Shown here piece after piece: positions 16,187 through 25,037 of a DNA stretch of 64,000 bases. The position numbers were made by a program, and so were the translations under genes. The notes below the pieces were generated by a model. The model saw only the letters and a list, made by a program, of their open reading frames with translations, made no database searches and had not been told where the DNA came from. Positions within the stretch are counted from its first letter, which is position 1. Each line of letters begins with the position of its first letter. Origin of the DNA: Christiangramia fulva (GTDB lineage: Bacteria > Bacteroidota > Bacteroidia > Flavobacteriales > Flavobacteriaceae); contig NZ_CP028136.1 in the NCBI RefSeq assembly GCF_003024155.1, positions 310,001 through 374,000 of the forward strand, given 5' to 3'.

Positions 16187-17470
16187 TTATTTTGGTTTAG
16201 ACAAAATTCCGTTTTTAAGAATTTGGCCAAACTCATACATATCTTCAAAAGAACAGTAGAATGCTGCGGGGGCAAGACGAATGACGTTTGGTTCCCGCCA
16301 GTCTGTAATCACTCCGTGATCCATAAGGTAGCGAAAAATTTCCTTCCCCTCGCCATGTAAAAACACAGAAAGTTGGGTACCTCGCTCTTTAGGATTTTCA
16401 GGTGTAATAATTTCAAAAGTACTCTCCACTTCCTTATCGATTTCGTGCAGAATGTACTCGAGGTAAGCCACAATTTTATTTCTCTTTTCAATTAGGGCCG
16501 GCATTCCCACTTCATCAAACATTTCTAAAGATGCCAGATAGGGACCTAAGGCGAGCACAGGAGCATTACTGATCTGCCAGGCATTGGCATCTGGTTCTGG
16601 CTGAAATTCAGGTTCCATCAGGAATCGTCTTGCTTTATTATGGCCCCACCAGCCTTCAAAACGCGGAATATCCTTTCTATTATGATACTTTTTATTGATA
16701 AAAACTCCCGAAGCATTCCCGGGGCCGGAATTCATGTATTTATAGCTGCACCAGGCCGCAAAATCAACGTTCCAATCGCTTAATTTCAACTCAATATTTC
16801 CGGCGGCATGAGCGAGATCCCATCCCACAAAAGCTCCAACTTCATGTCCGGCCCGGGTAATCTTTTGCATGTTAAAAACCTGGCCGGTATAATAATTCAC
16901 ACCTCCAATTAACACCAGTGCGCACTTCTCTCCTACTTCATCGATCTTCGCGAGAATATCCTCTGTCCTGAAATTATTTTCACCCTCCCTCTTTTTAATT
17001 TCAACAATGGCTTCATCGGGATCATATCCATGGAATCTCACCTGGCTGGCCAGCATGTACTGATCGCTGGGAAAGGCCTTTTCTTCACAAATGATTTTAA
17101 ATCGCTTACCGGAAGGGCGATAAAAGGAGACCATCAGCAAATGAAGATTCACCGTAAGGGTGTTCATTACCGTTACTTCTTCAGGATTTGCACCTACAAT
17201 TTTTGCCAATTTTGGAGCAAATCGTTCATGATAATCCCACCATGGTTTTTCGGCATGAAAATGCCCTTCTACGCCCAGTTCTGCCCAATCATTCATTATT
17301 TCATCGACATATTTTTTTGCCGATTTAGGTTGAAGTCCGAGCGAGTTTCCTACAAAATAGATCACCTTTTTTCCTCTGACTTTTGGAAAAATAAATTGCT
17401 CCCGGTAAGGTGCCAATGCGTCTTCACTATCTAATTTCTGAGCAAACTCTCTTGAATTTTCAAACTTCAT
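16187..17470 (-). CDS. kynU: Kynureninase
   Basis: This PLP enzyme cleaves (3-hydroxy)kynurenine to (3-hydroxy)anthranilate and alanine. The 427-residue protein has the PLP-binding lysine K244 in 'WCSYKYMNSGPG', the 'GWDLAHAAGN' block (Asp that holds the pyridine N) near 217, the N-terminal 'YFVGNSLGLQP' near 38 and 'GWWGHNK' downstream. All are typical. It acts directly after Kmo, whose gene is 3.5 kb further down on the same strand with five plus-strand genes between. Its promoter region is shared with the divergent O-methyltransferase gene. Confidence 0.96.
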   Translation of the reverse strand: MKFENSREFAQKLDSEDALAPYREQFIFPKVRGKKVIYFVGNSLGLQPKSAKKYVDEIMNDWAELGVEGHFHAEKPWWDYHERFAPKLAKIVGANPEEVTVMNTLTVNLHLLMVSFYRPSGKRFKIICEEKAFPSDQYMLASQVRFHGYDPDEAIVEIKKREGENNFRTEDILAKIDEVGEKCALVLIGGVNYYTGQVFNMQKITRAGHEVGAFVGWDLAHAAGNIELKLSDWNVDFAAWCSYKYMNSGPGNASGVFINKKYHNRKDIPRFEGWWGHNKARRFLMEPEFQPEPDANAWQISNAPVLALGPYLASLEMFDEVGMPALIEKRNKIVAYLEYILHEIDKEVESTFEIITPENPKERGTQLSVFLHGEGKEIFRYLMDHGVITDWREPNVIRLAPAAFYCSFEDMYEFGQILKNGILSKPK

Positions 17471-17518
17471 ACACTGAATTTTTAGTAAAAATACAATTTC
17501 ATGACGAATCCCCTGAAC

Positions 17519-17549
17519 TTGAGTTGGTACTCATATTTGTTTAATTTTG
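17519..17549 (+). promoter_or_regulatory. O-methyltransferase promoter
   Basis: TTG at 17519-17521 and TAATTTTG at 17542-17549 (exact TAnnTTTG) are 20 bases apart. This places transcription start downstream of the ATG at 17501 and so supports the start at 17564. Confidence 0.65.
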
Positions 17550-17563
17550 TCAAAAATCAACTC

Positions 17564-18208
17564 ATGAATTTCTTACCTGAAAAGATCGATGAATATATCG
17601 AAAAATATTCTGAAAAAGAGCCAGAACTGCTTGCCGCCCTTAACCGGGAAACAAATCAGAAGATTCTTCAGCCAAGGATGCTCAGCGGCCACTATCAGGG
17701 TAGAGTGTTAAGTCTATTATCAAAATTAAAGGCACCTAAAAGCATCCTCGAAATCGGCACTTACACCGGTTATTCAGCGCTTTGTCTCGCCGAAGGACTT
17801 CAGGAGGGCGGGATTCTTCATACCATTGATATCAATGAAGAGCTGTATGATTTTCAGAAAAAATATTTTAAAAAATCAAAATTTGGCGAGCAGATCAAAC
17901 AGCATATAGGAGATGCGACCAGCATTATTCCTCAATTAGAAGGGAAATTCGACCTGGTTTTTATAGATGCTGATAAACCGAATTATCCTAAATATTTTGA
18001 CCTGATCATCGGAAAAATGAATCCTGGAGGTTTGATTTTATCCGATAACGTATTATGGTCGGGGAAAGTGGTAGAAAAAGTGGAGGCTGAAGATGAATCT
18101 ACGCAGGCAATTCTTAAATATAACAAGCTGCTTGCTGACGACACAAGACTGGAAACGGTAATTTTTCCTATTCGTGACGGCCTTAGCCTTTCCCGTTTTA
18201 AAGGTTAA
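17564..18208 (+). CDS. Class I SAM-dependent O-methyltransferase
   Basis: The ATG at 17564 gives 214 residues. This fits the catechol/caffeoyl-CoA O-methyltransferase-like family: 'MLSGHYQGRVLSLLSKL' near residue 38, SAM motif I 'ILEIGTYTGYSALCLAEGL' near 60, 'HTIDINEE' (acidic ribose-binding), 'FDLVFIDADKPNYPKYFD' with the metal-binding aspartates near 130, and 'GGLILSDNVLWSGKV'. The substrate is unknown. An upstream ATG at 17501 is in frame, but a promoter box lies between the two, so the short form is chosen. The stop codon overlaps that of the convergent PAP2 gene within a shared TTAA. Confidence 0.93.
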   Translation: MNFLPEKIDEYIEKYSEKEPELLAALNRETNQKILQPRMLSGHYQGRVLSLLSKLKAPKSILEIGTYTGYSALCLAEGLQEGGILHTIDINEELYDFQKKYFKKSKFGEQIKQHIGDATSIIPQLEGKFDLVFIDADKPNYPKYFDLIIGKMNPGGLILSDNVLWSGKVVEKVEAEDESTQAILKYNKLLADDTRLETVIFPIRDGLSLSRFKG

Positions 18209-18762
18209 TATATTCGCCTGCCGGCCTTGTTATACAGCCAGAAGAAAATAAAGGCAAAAATAATCCCTACCAGCATACCTACAATAACATCACTGGGATA
18301 ATGTACTCCCACATAAATGCGACTCATGATAAAAATGATCGGCCAGATGTAAGCAAGGTAGATCCACTTCGATTTTTCACGCAGTACGAGAACCACGAAG
18401 GTGGTGGCAGCAAAAGAAGTGGATGAATGCCCTGAAAAGAAACTATAGCCCGTGGGTTCCTGCAGAACCCTGATCAAATCCACAAGATCGGGCGTATTAT
18501 TAGGTCTAAGCCGTATAAAAAAACCTTTTACAATATTGGTGAATCCCCAAACGCTAAACACAGTAGCGAGAAGGAAAAGGAGTGAAAAAAGAGCTTTTCT
18601 CCAGTGGAAAGCCAAGAAGAACAAAAGAAAAAAGAAAAAGTAGAGCGGGATCCAATGGCGCGGGTTCGTTACGTAAATCCAAAAGGCATCATATTTTTCA
18701 ATGCCGAGATTATTAAGAAAAACGAATAACTCCCTGTCCCATTGTTTAACCTGTTCCCACAT
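18205..18762 (-). CDS. PAP2-family membrane phosphatase
   Basis: The 185-residue protein has about five membrane helices. The three phosphatase motifs are present: 'KGFFIRLRPN' (KxxxxxxRP) near residue 74, 'FFSGHSST' (the SGH motif) near 108, and 'SRIYVGVHYPSDV' (SRxxxxxHxxxD) near 148. Such enzymes dephosphorylate undecaprenyl pyrophosphate, phosphatidate or lipid A at the outer face of the inner membrane; the substrate cannot be chosen from sequence. It follows tatA by about 10 bases on the minus strand and is likely co-transcribed with it. Confidence 0.92.
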   Translation of the reverse strand: MWEQVKQWDRELFVFLNNLGIEKYDAFWIYVTNPRHWIPLYFFFFLLFFLAFHWRKALFSLLFLLATVFSVWGFTNIVKGFFIRLRPNNTPDLVDLIRVLQEPTGYSFFSGHSSTSFAATTFVVLVLREKSKWIYLAYIWPIIFIMSRIYVGVHYPSDVIVGMLVGIIFAFIFFWLYNKAGRRIY

Positions 18763-18772
18763 CTAAAAAAGA

Positions 18773-19054
18773 TCATCGATGGCGTTTGATCGAGCCAGAG
18801 ATTTCCTCTATATCTTCTTTAACTTTATCGATCTCCCCTTTGATATCTTTTGTGAAATCAGTATCAATTCCCTGCTTTTCTGCACTTTTCTGGATTTCGC
18901 TTTTAATATCATTAGAAGCATTTCTAATAGCTTTCATGCCCTGCCCGAGGCCACGTGCTATTTCCGGGATCTTATCTGCTCCAAATACCATCACCAGTAT
19001 GAACATGATAAATCCGATCTCGGCTCCACTTATAAATAAAGGTAACACTTGCAT
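18773..19054 (-). CDS. tatA: Sec-independent protein translocase TatA/E
   Basis: The 93-residue protein has one N-terminal membrane helix ('GAEIGFIMFILVMVFGA'), the hinge and amphipathic helix 'DKIPEIARGLGQGMKAIRNA' and a charged tail ending 'SIKRHR'. It forms the pore-forming part of the twin-arginine translocase. ATG at 19054 is chosen over TTG at 19063, because a TATATTTG promoter box (19061-19068) overlaps the TTG. Transcription should start at or next to the ATG, giving a leaderless mRNA. tatC is not in the window. Confidence 0.93.
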   Translation of the reverse strand: MQVLPLFISGAEIGFIMFILVMVFGADKIPEIARGLGQGMKAIRNASNDIKSEIQKSAEKQGIDTDFTKDIKGEIDKVKEDIEEISGSIKRHR

Positions 19055-19060
19055 AACGCA

Positions 19061-19068
19061 CAAATATA
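19061..19068 (-). promoter_or_regulatory. tatA promoter -7 box, leaderless geometry
   Basis: TATATTTG on the minus strand ends 6 bases before the ATG at 19054. The expected -33 position (19088-19091) falls in the A/T run of the upstream gene's terminator. Confidence 0.6.
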
Positions 19069-19084
19069 ATTACAAATCTCAGCA

Positions 19085-19113
19085 TAAAAAAAGCCGACTC
19101 GTTAAAGTCGGCT
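19085..19113 (-). terminator. Rho-independent terminator of the M1 peptidase gene
   Basis: The stem AGCCGACT/AGTCGGCT (19092-19099 with 19106-19113) with a 6-base loop is followed on the minus strand by a T run. It lies between the M1 peptidase stop and the tatA promoter. Confidence 0.85.
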
Positions 19114-19136
19114 AAAATTTAAATTTTAACTAAAAT

Positions 19137-21428
19137 CTATTTTTTAGAATCTCTAAACTGTTCAAATTCATTCTTGTTTTGAGCTTTTGGCCAGCTGTTA
19201 TTATCAAGATTCACATCGGCAGTTTCAAGATCGGGATCTACAGTAATCTTTTTGATCTCTTTAGAAGAAGGGATTATTTTGCTAACTTCCTGATCATTTC
19301 TTCTCCAGATCTGTACAGGATAAGTTCTTTTTTCCGTAGTCCCATCAGCATAAGTGATTTCAAGGAACAACGGCATTACAAGTCCTCCCGGCTTTTCAAA
19401 GGTCACCTGATAAAAATATTTAGGAGCCTTCAGTTTTGCCCGTTCTTCAGCAGTAAAATTATCCATAACATATTTATTGAGTGCTTCAGAACTTTCAAGA
19501 AGTGATTTTCCCTTCAGACTTTCATCAAATTCAGGATCTTCTTCCTTAACTACATAAAGCTTCGCACCTTCATTGGAAGACCAGGAATGCTGAAGATACT
19601 GTTCTCCTTTTTCCGTAGGCTTATCGGTTATATAAAATTTATCGACAGATTTGATCCCAATATCTACATTATCTGTAGTATAGAACCATCCTCTCCAGAA
19701 CCAGTCAAGATCAACACCTGAAGCGTCTTCCATGGTACGGAAGAAATCCTCGGGAGTTGGATGCTTGAACATCCATCGGTGAGCGTAAGTATGGAACGCA
19801 TAATCAAAAAGATCGTGACCTAAAATGCTTTCTCGAAGAATATTTAGAGCTGTTGCAGGTTTTCCGTAAGCATTTGGTCCCAGTTGATATACTTCCTCTG
19901 GATTAGACATTATCGGCGCAATATTGGCCTGTTCGCCTTTCATATAAGGAACAATTTTATGCGGCTCTCCCCTTCTTGAAGGATATTTATTTAGGGAGCC
20001 TAAAGCTTCAGGATATTTTTTACCAAATTCCTGCTCGGCAAGATACTGGCAGAAGGTATTGACCCCTTCATCCATCCATCCCCACTGACGTTCATCAGAA
20101 TTGACAATCATCGGGAAAAAATTATGTCCGACTTCGTGGGTGATAACGCTGATCATACCAAATTTGGTGCGGTCACTATAACTTCCATCTTCATCAGGAC
20201 GACCGTAGTTCCAGCAGATCATAGGATATTCCATTCCCTGGTTCTTGGCATGTACCGATACCGCTTTATGATAAGGATATTGGAAAGTATGCGCAGAATA
20301 GGTCTTTAAGGTATTGGCAACAGCACGTGTTGACCATTTTTCCCAAAGCGGATTACCTTCTTTAGGATAAATAGAAACGGCCATCACTGTTTTTCCCATG
20401 ACATCGGTCGCCATCATATCAAGAATATATTTTCTTGAACTGGTAAAAGCGAAATCACGAACATTTTCAGCCTTGTACTTCCATGTTTGTGTTTTATTTG
20501 AAAAACCTTTTTCGGCTTTTTCGGCTTCCTCCTGAGTTACGATCACCACAGGTTTATCAAAAGACTTTTTTGCCTCTTCGTAGCGATCCATCATTTTTTT
20601 AGAATATACCTCTTTTCTATTCTGAAGTGTTCCGGTAGCCTCCATGATATGGTCGGCAGGAACGGTAATGTTTACTTCATAATTTCCGAAAGGCAAAGCG
20701 AATTCCCCGCTTCCCCAGAACTGCATGTTTTGCCAGCCTTCCACATCGTCATAAACCGCCATTCTTGGAAAGAACTGGGCAATTTGATAGGTCTTGTTAC
20801 CGTCTTCAGGAAAATATTCATATCCAGATCGCGCACGGTCGGTAACATGATTATTGATCTTGTAGTTCCATTTTACATTGAAAGAATAACTTTCTCCCGA
20901 TTTTAATGGCTGCGGAAGATCAATCCTCATCATTGTTTGAACGATCTTGTAGGGAAGTGATTTCCCGTCTTTAGTGATCTCCTGAATTTTATAACCTCCA
21001 TCGAAAGGTTCTTCCAGATATTTATCGGCGAATTTTGCCACTGAGCTAGCCGGAGACATGGTTTCACTATTTCTCTCTAATGCAGGAGAATTTTTTTCGC
21101 GAATATTCTGGTCTAACTGAAGCCACAGATACTCAAGGGCTTGTGGAGAATTATTATGATAAGTTACAGTTTCTTCACCAGTAAGCACCGAATTCTTGTC
21201 GTCAAGAGTCACATCGATAGTATAATCTGCCCGGTTTTGGTAATATGCCGGACCGGGAGCTCCTGAAGCCGTTCTATACTGGTTTGGAGAGGCAAATTCC
21301 ATATACATTTGCCTGAATTTGTTTTGATTAGTATGTCCTTCCTGCTTTTCCTGCCCTGTTTCCTGAGCCGTAAGCCCGGCGAAAACGAACATGATAAAAA
21401 AGGAGCACAACAAGTTTAATCTCTTCAT
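19137..21428 (-). CDS. M1-family zinc metallopeptidase (gluzincin), exported
   Basis: The 763-residue protein has a signal peptide (about 1-21). The zinc motif is HEVGH followed by exactly 18 residues and Glu ('QWGWMDEG'), the M1 signature HExxH-x18-E. The substrate-binding GxMEN motif is altered to 'GMEYPM', as in several Bacteroidota M1-like proteins, so true aminopeptidase activity is likely but not certain. No T9SS C-terminal domain is seen; it is probably periplasmic. It is the last gene of a minus-strand set with the DUF6702-like protein and a carboxypeptidase-regulatory-like protein. Confidence 0.93.
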   Translation of the reverse strand: MKRLNLLCSFFIMFVFAGLTAQETGQEKQEGHTNQNKFRQMYMEFASPNQYRTASGAPGPAYYQNRADYTIDVTLDDKNSVLTGEETVTYHNNSPQALEYLWLQLDQNIREKNSPALERNSETMSPASSVAKFADKYLEEPFDGGYKIQEITKDGKSLPYKIVQTMMRIDLPQPLKSGESYSFNVKWNYKINNHVTDRARSGYEYFPEDGNKTYQIAQFFPRMAVYDDVEGWQNMQFWGSGEFALPFGNYEVNITVPADHIMEATGTLQNRKEVYSKKMMDRYEEAKKSFDKPVVIVTQEEAEKAEKGFSNKTQTWKYKAENVRDFAFTSSRKYILDMMATDVMGKTVMAVSIYPKEGNPLWEKWSTRAVANTLKTYSAHTFQYPYHKAVSVHAKNQGMEYPMICWNYGRPDEDGSYSDRTKFGMISVITHEVGHNFFPMIVNSDERQWGWMDEGVNTFCQYLAEQEFGKKYPEALGSLNKYPSRRGEPHKIVPYMKGEQANIAPIMSNPEEVYQLGPNAYGKPATALNILRESILGHDLFDYAFHTYAHRWMFKHPTPEDFFRTMEDASGVDLDWFWRGWFYTTDNVDIGIKSVDKFYITDKPTEKGEQYLQHSWSSNEGAKLYVVKEEDPEFDESLKGKSLLESSEALNKYVMDNFTAEERAKLKAPKYFYQVTFEKPGGLVMPLFLEITYADGTTEKRTYPVQIWRRNDQEVSKIIPSSKEIKKITVDPDLETADVNLDNNSWPKAQNKNEFEQFRDSKK

Positions 21429-21491
21429 ATTATTATTTGTGTTTTAAGGGATGCTAAAAGTAAATATTTCTATATTCTTCAGGAAGTTTTA

Positions 21492-21992
21492 CTAAAAATT
21501 AATGGTTTTCTGCCCGTCAGATTTCATCAGGAGCATACTTTTAACTTCAGAATTCTTCTTGATATTGACGATATTCTTCTGGGAATCAAACAAATCGGTC
21601 AACATTAGATCTTTGACTGTTATTGTATTAAAATCATTCACCTCATCAGCCTCGATAAACATTTCTATCTGATCGGCATCAAATTTACTTCCCAGTAATT
21701 GAATTTTCACAGGTTTTCCGTCTACGCTGATGTTCAGTTTTTCATTAAGATACTGCTGCATTAGATCTTTATGTTTAGAAAGATCTTCTTTATAAGAAAA
21801 CGAGATATCTTTTTGGTAACGCTGATTAAGTACCTGTTCAAAATCGTCAATAAAGACCCGGGAAATTATCTGAAGGCTTTGTTCGTCATTACTGTATTCA
21901 ATTTCAGTAACGCTCAAATAGGTTTTATGCAGATTCGCCTTAAAAGAAGTCAGGGCAAAAACGCATACAAGAAGAATAGCAATCTTTTTCAT
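21492..21992 (-). CDS. DUF6702-family exported protein
   Basis: ATG at 21992 gives 166 residues with a signal peptide ('MKKIAILLVCVFALTSFKA'). A compact domain follows, beginning 'HKTYLSVTEIEYSNDEQSLQIISR' (split at Asn/Asp), which is the usual start of this family, found next to M1 peptidase genes in flavobacteria. An upstream TTG or ATG in frame at 22010 would only add 6 residues. The function is unknown. It lies 63 bases before the M1 peptidase gene, and a 12-base perfect palindrome lies 20 bases before its start. Confidence 0.78.
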   Translation of the reverse strand: MKKIAILLVCVFALTSFKANLHKTYLSVTEIEYSNDEQSLQIISRVFIDDFEQVLNQRYQKDISFSYKEDLSKHKDLMQQYLNEKLNISVDGKPVKIQLLGSKFDADQIEMFIEADEVNDFNTITVKDLMLTDLFDSQKNIVNIKKNSEVKSMLLMKSDGQKTINF

Positions 21993-22011
21993 GTAAGCTT
22001 TTTTATACAAA

Positions 22012-22023
22012 TATTTGCAAATA
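22012..22023. promoter_or_regulatory. 12-base palindrome upstream of the DUF6702 gene
   Basis: TATTTGCAAATA is a perfect palindrome 20 bases upstream of the start at 21992, in the 85-base gap between the two genes. It could be an operator or chance in AT-rich DNA. Confidence 0.3.
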
Positions 22024-22077
22024 TCAGTCCAAATTCCTGATAGCTTACTATTATAGACGATAAAGTAGCGGAAAGGT

Positions 22078-22908
22078 TTAAAGTGGCACTTCTTTTTGTT
22101 GATTGAGTAAATCTCCTCTTAAATTTCTGAAATCATCAATTTTTGAATCAAAATATTCAATAAGGCCTAAAGCATCTTCTTTGCGGAAAAGGATTTTAAA
22201 ACGCACTTCTTCACTGCAATAAAGAATGAAATTGGTAACCTCATTTTCCTCGAGCGCCAGTGTTTCCCGGAAATATTGAACCCCTACCATACTTATGCTT
22301 TTTTTCACGAAATCTTCCGGAGTGAAATGAATGAGGGTTTCTTTATGGGTATTTAATTTATCAGCGATCATACCTGCAACTTTCATGACATTGATACCGC
22401 CCTGCGGATTAACATTTTGAGGCGGATTTAAACTGCGGTCGATTTCTATCACTTTATTCAGGTTCCTCTGAAGTTTGTTTTTGGTTTCAACCTCAGCAAT
22501 CGAAACCTGGTTAATATCATTAGCGAGGTATCCGGAAAGCTTAATATTGCTTATTTGCACTTCAGCCAGTTCATTGATGGCATCATTCAAAATAACATCC
22601 GGAAATTTTCCATCGGAAATCATTTTTTCTGAAACAACCAGGGTTTTGTTTTCAAACTGAACGGAAGAAAATAAAATACTGTCGTGAGCCTTCACTGTTA
22701 ATTCATAGTCGCCATTCTGATCACTAATGGTTCCTGTTTCATTATTCAGGTTGATGATATTGATCTTTTCAACATTTTCATGATCAACAGAAAGGATTTT
22801 TCCTTTTAGAATTTGTCTTTCCTGCGCATTGGTAACAAGACTTCCGAACATGAGCAAAATCAGAAAAAAGGAATGTTTGATAAAATAATTCGTTATGAAA
22901 TCTCTCAT
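22078..22908 (-). CDS. Carboxypeptidase-regulatory-like domain protein
   Basis: The 276-residue protein has a signal peptide (about 1-28, cleaved near 'VTNAQE'), then a beta-sandwich CarboxypepD_reg-like domain ('LKGKILSVDHENVEKINIIN', 'GTISDQNGDYELTVKAHDSILF', about residues 33-110). An uncharacterised helical C-terminal half follows, with 'NPPQNVNPQGGINVMKVAGM' near 160. The domain normally starts TonB-dependent receptors, but no plug or barrel follows here. It heads the set with the DUF6702 and M1 peptidase genes. The role is unknown; envelope location is expected. Confidence 0.82.
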   Translation of the reverse strand: MRDFITNYFIKHSFFLILLMFGSLVTNAQERQILKGKILSVDHENVEKINIINLNNETGTISDQNGDYELTVKAHDSILFSSVQFENKTLVVSEKMISDGKFPDVILNDAINELAEVQISNIKLSGYLANDINQVSIAEVETKNKLQRNLNKVIEIDRSLNPPQNVNPQGGINVMKVAGMIADKLNTHKETLIHFTPEDFVKKSISMVGVQYFRETLALEENEVTNFILYCSEEVRFKILFRKEDALGLIEYFDSKIDDFRNLRGDLLNQQKEVPL

Positions 22909-23078
22909 TCTTTTCTATTTTTCTCAATATTTAAAATCGATCCGGCGAATTGGTTCAAGCTTAGATTGGTTAAATTTCATTAGTCATAACGCTTAAAAAA
23001 GTAGTTTTAGCCTGTAAATTTCAAGAAACTTTTCTTTAATACCGCGATTCTCTAACTTTACTTCAAAATAAAAATATC

Positions 23079-23783
23079 ATGAACGCTATACTGGCCAGCA
23101 CTTCAACGCTTCATAATCAGGAATATCTGGAATACCTGCTTCCGCACCTGAAAGAACATTTTAAAAACTGTGACTTTGTGCTCTTTATTCCTTATGCGCG
23201 CCCGGGAGGGATTTCTCTGGACGAATATACGGCAAACGCCGCTAAAGCTTTTTCAAAGATCAACATTAAAATAAAAGGAATTCAGGAATTTGAGAATGCG
23301 GCGGAAGCAGTCCAAAAGGCGCCGGCGATATTTACCGGTGGCGGCAACACTTTTCTTCTGGTATCTGAACTCTACCGCAATAAAATAATGGATGAACTGC
23401 GTAAGGCAATTCAAAAAGGCACTCCCTACCTGGGCACAAGTGCAGGTACAAATATTGGCGGATTAAGTATGCAAACCACCAATGATATGCCCATTGTATA
23501 TCCGCCTTCCTTCAAAACCTTGGGAATTGTTCCGTTTAATATCAATCCACATTATCTCGATCCAGACCCGAATTCCAAACATAAGGGCGAAACACGGGAA
23601 ACGCGAATTAAAGAGTTTCACAGCTTAAATTCCCAACCCGTAGTGGGTTTACGTGAAGGCAGTTGGCTGGAGCTAAATGCTAATAAAGTTACGTTAAAGG
23701 GGGACCTGAAGGCGCGTATTTTTGAAAAGGATAAAGTACCTTACGAAGTTGAAACCGAAACCGACCTAAGCGACCTTAATTAA
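23079..23783 (+). CDS. pepE: Dipeptidase E (alpha-aspartyl dipeptidase), S51
   Basis: PepE hydrolyses dipeptides with N-terminal aspartate in the cytoplasm. The 234-residue length fits. Motifs are 'AIFTGGGNTFLLVSEL' near 87 and the nucleophile serine in 'LGTSAGTNIG' near 120. 'PFNINPHYLDPDP' with the catalytic His lies near 157. The gene lies alone after a 170-base gap with a weak -7 box (TAACTTTA at 23053-23060). Its stop overlaps the glutaminase ATG by one base (TAATG), so the two are translationally coupled, a small Asp/Gln catabolic pair. Confidence 0.94.
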   Translation: MNAILASTSTLHNQEYLEYLLPHLKEHFKNCDFVLFIPYARPGGISLDEYTANAAKAFSKINIKIKGIQEFENAAEAVQKAPAIFTGGGNTFLLVSELYRNKIMDELRKAIQKGTPYLGTSAGTNIGGLSMQTTNDMPIVYPPSFKTLGIVPFNINPHYLDPDPNSKHKGETRETRIKEFHSLNSQPVVGLREGSWLELNANKVTLKGDLKARIFEKDKVPYEVETETDLSDLN

Positions 23784-24697
23784 TGGATTACCAGAAAATA
23801 CTCGATACTATTTATAAGGAAATGAGTTACCGGGATGTAAAAGGCAAGGTTGCATCTTACATTCCCGAACTGGCCAAAATAGATCGTCGCAAATTTGGAA
23901 TGCATGTTTACTGCGGAACAAATGATCACTTTCATTTTGGTGCCAGCGATGAAAAATTTTCGATACAGAGTATTTCTAAAGTTTTTACGCTTTCTATGGC
24001 CATGCAGATCATGGGGGAATCTCTCTGGGATAGGGTTTCAGTAGAACCTTCGGGGGATCCTTTCAATAGCTTAACGCAGTTGGAGAAAGAAAGCGGGATT
24101 CCCAGGAATCCGTTTATCAACGCGGGAGCTTTGGTAATTAGTGATATCCTGGTTGATCAGCTGAAAGATCCGAAAAAGGAATTACTGGAATTTGTAAGAA
24201 AAATAACCGGAGAAGATGATATTGATTATGACATGAATATCGCTTCTTCAGAAAAAAGCACAGGTTACCGAAATGTCGCCCTTGTCAATTATATCAAAGC
24301 CCTGGGCAATATCAAATGTGATGTGGAACCCATAGTGGATTTTTATTTTCACCAATGTTCACTGGCCATGTCCTGCAGGCAACTCGCAAAAGCTTTTATG
24401 ATCTTCGCCAATCGCGGAAAGATTCTTGAAAATGGTACAAAAATTCTGAAACCCAAAACCGTAAAACGAATAAATGCGCTGATGCAGACCTGCGGATTTT
24501 ATGATGAAGCGGGAGAATTCAGTTTCCAGGTAGGTTTACCGGGAAAAAGTGGAGTGGGCGGCGGAATTGTTGCGATACATCCCGATAATTATTCGGTGGC
24601 CGTTTGGAGTCCCATCCTTAATGAAAAGGGAAATTCAGAATTAGGAATGAAAGCCTTGGAAAGATTTACCACCCTTACGGGCGTTTCAGTTTTTTAA
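23783..24697 (+). CDS. glsA: Glutaminase A
   Basis: This enzyme hydrolyses L-glutamine to glutamate and ammonia; it is a serine-dependent beta-lactamase-fold enzyme. The 304-residue protein shows the catalytic SxxK 'FSIQSISKVFTLSMAM' near residue 58, 'NPFINAGALV' near 112, 'SEKSTGYRNVAL' near 155, and 'GLPGKSGVGGGIVAIHP' near 252. It is complete and standard. It overlaps pepE by one base and ends in a terminator shared with convergent rpsT. Confidence 0.96.
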   Translation: MDYQKILDTIYKEMSYRDVKGKVASYIPELAKIDRRKFGMHVYCGTNDHFHFGASDEKFSIQSISKVFTLSMAMQIMGESLWDRVSVEPSGDPFNSLTQLEKESGIPRNPFINAGALVISDILVDQLKDPKKELLEFVRKITGEDDIDYDMNIASSEKSTGYRNVALVNYIKALGNIKCDVEPIVDFYFHQCSLAMSCRQLAKAFMIFANRGKILENGTKILKPKTVKRINALMQTCGFYDEAGEFSFQVGLPGKSGVGGGIVAIHPDNYSVAVWSPILNEKGNSELGMKALERFTTLTGVSVF

Positions 24698-24702
24698 AAA
24701 TA

Positions 24703-24737
24703 AAAAATGCCTTCCGCAAAAGCAGAAAGCATTCTTA
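24703..24737. terminator. Bidirectional terminator between glsA and rpsT
   Basis: A 12 bp stem with two G-T type mismatches or wobbles (24706-24717 with 24722-24733) and a 4-base loop. An A run lies on the left and T residues on the right. Confidence 0.7.
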
Positions 24738-24757
24738 TAAATTGAACACTGCTAAAA

Positions 24758-25006
24758 TTAAAGCGCTGCGACGTGCTTAGTCAGTTTTGACTTTAGGTTA
24801 GCAGCTTTATTATCGTGAATGATATTGTTCTTAGCCAATTTATCGATCATGGAAACTACAGAAGGAAGCATTCCTTCAGCCTCTTTTTTATCGGCTTCAC
24901 GCAATTTTTTGATTGCGTTTCTGGTAGTTTTGTGCTGGTAGCGATTTCTGAGGCGTTTGCTCTCATTGCTACGGATCCTCTTCAACGCTGACTTATGATT
25001 TGCCAT
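24758..25006 (-). CDS. rpsT: 30S ribosomal protein S20
   Basis: The 82-residue basic, helical protein starts '[20 protein letters not shown]', the clear S20 signature, and has '[19 protein letters not shown]' at the C-terminus. It binds 16S rRNA helices in the 30S body. It lies downstream of two tRNA-Glu genes on the same strand, 31 bases after the second. Confidence 0.98.
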   Translation of the reverse strand: MANHKSALKRIRSNESKRLRNRYQHKTTRNAIKKLREADKKEAEGMLPSVVSMIDKLAKNNIIHDNKAANLKSKLTKHVAAL

Positions 25007-25037
25007 TACAATTACTTATTTAATAGTTTTTTTAAAG

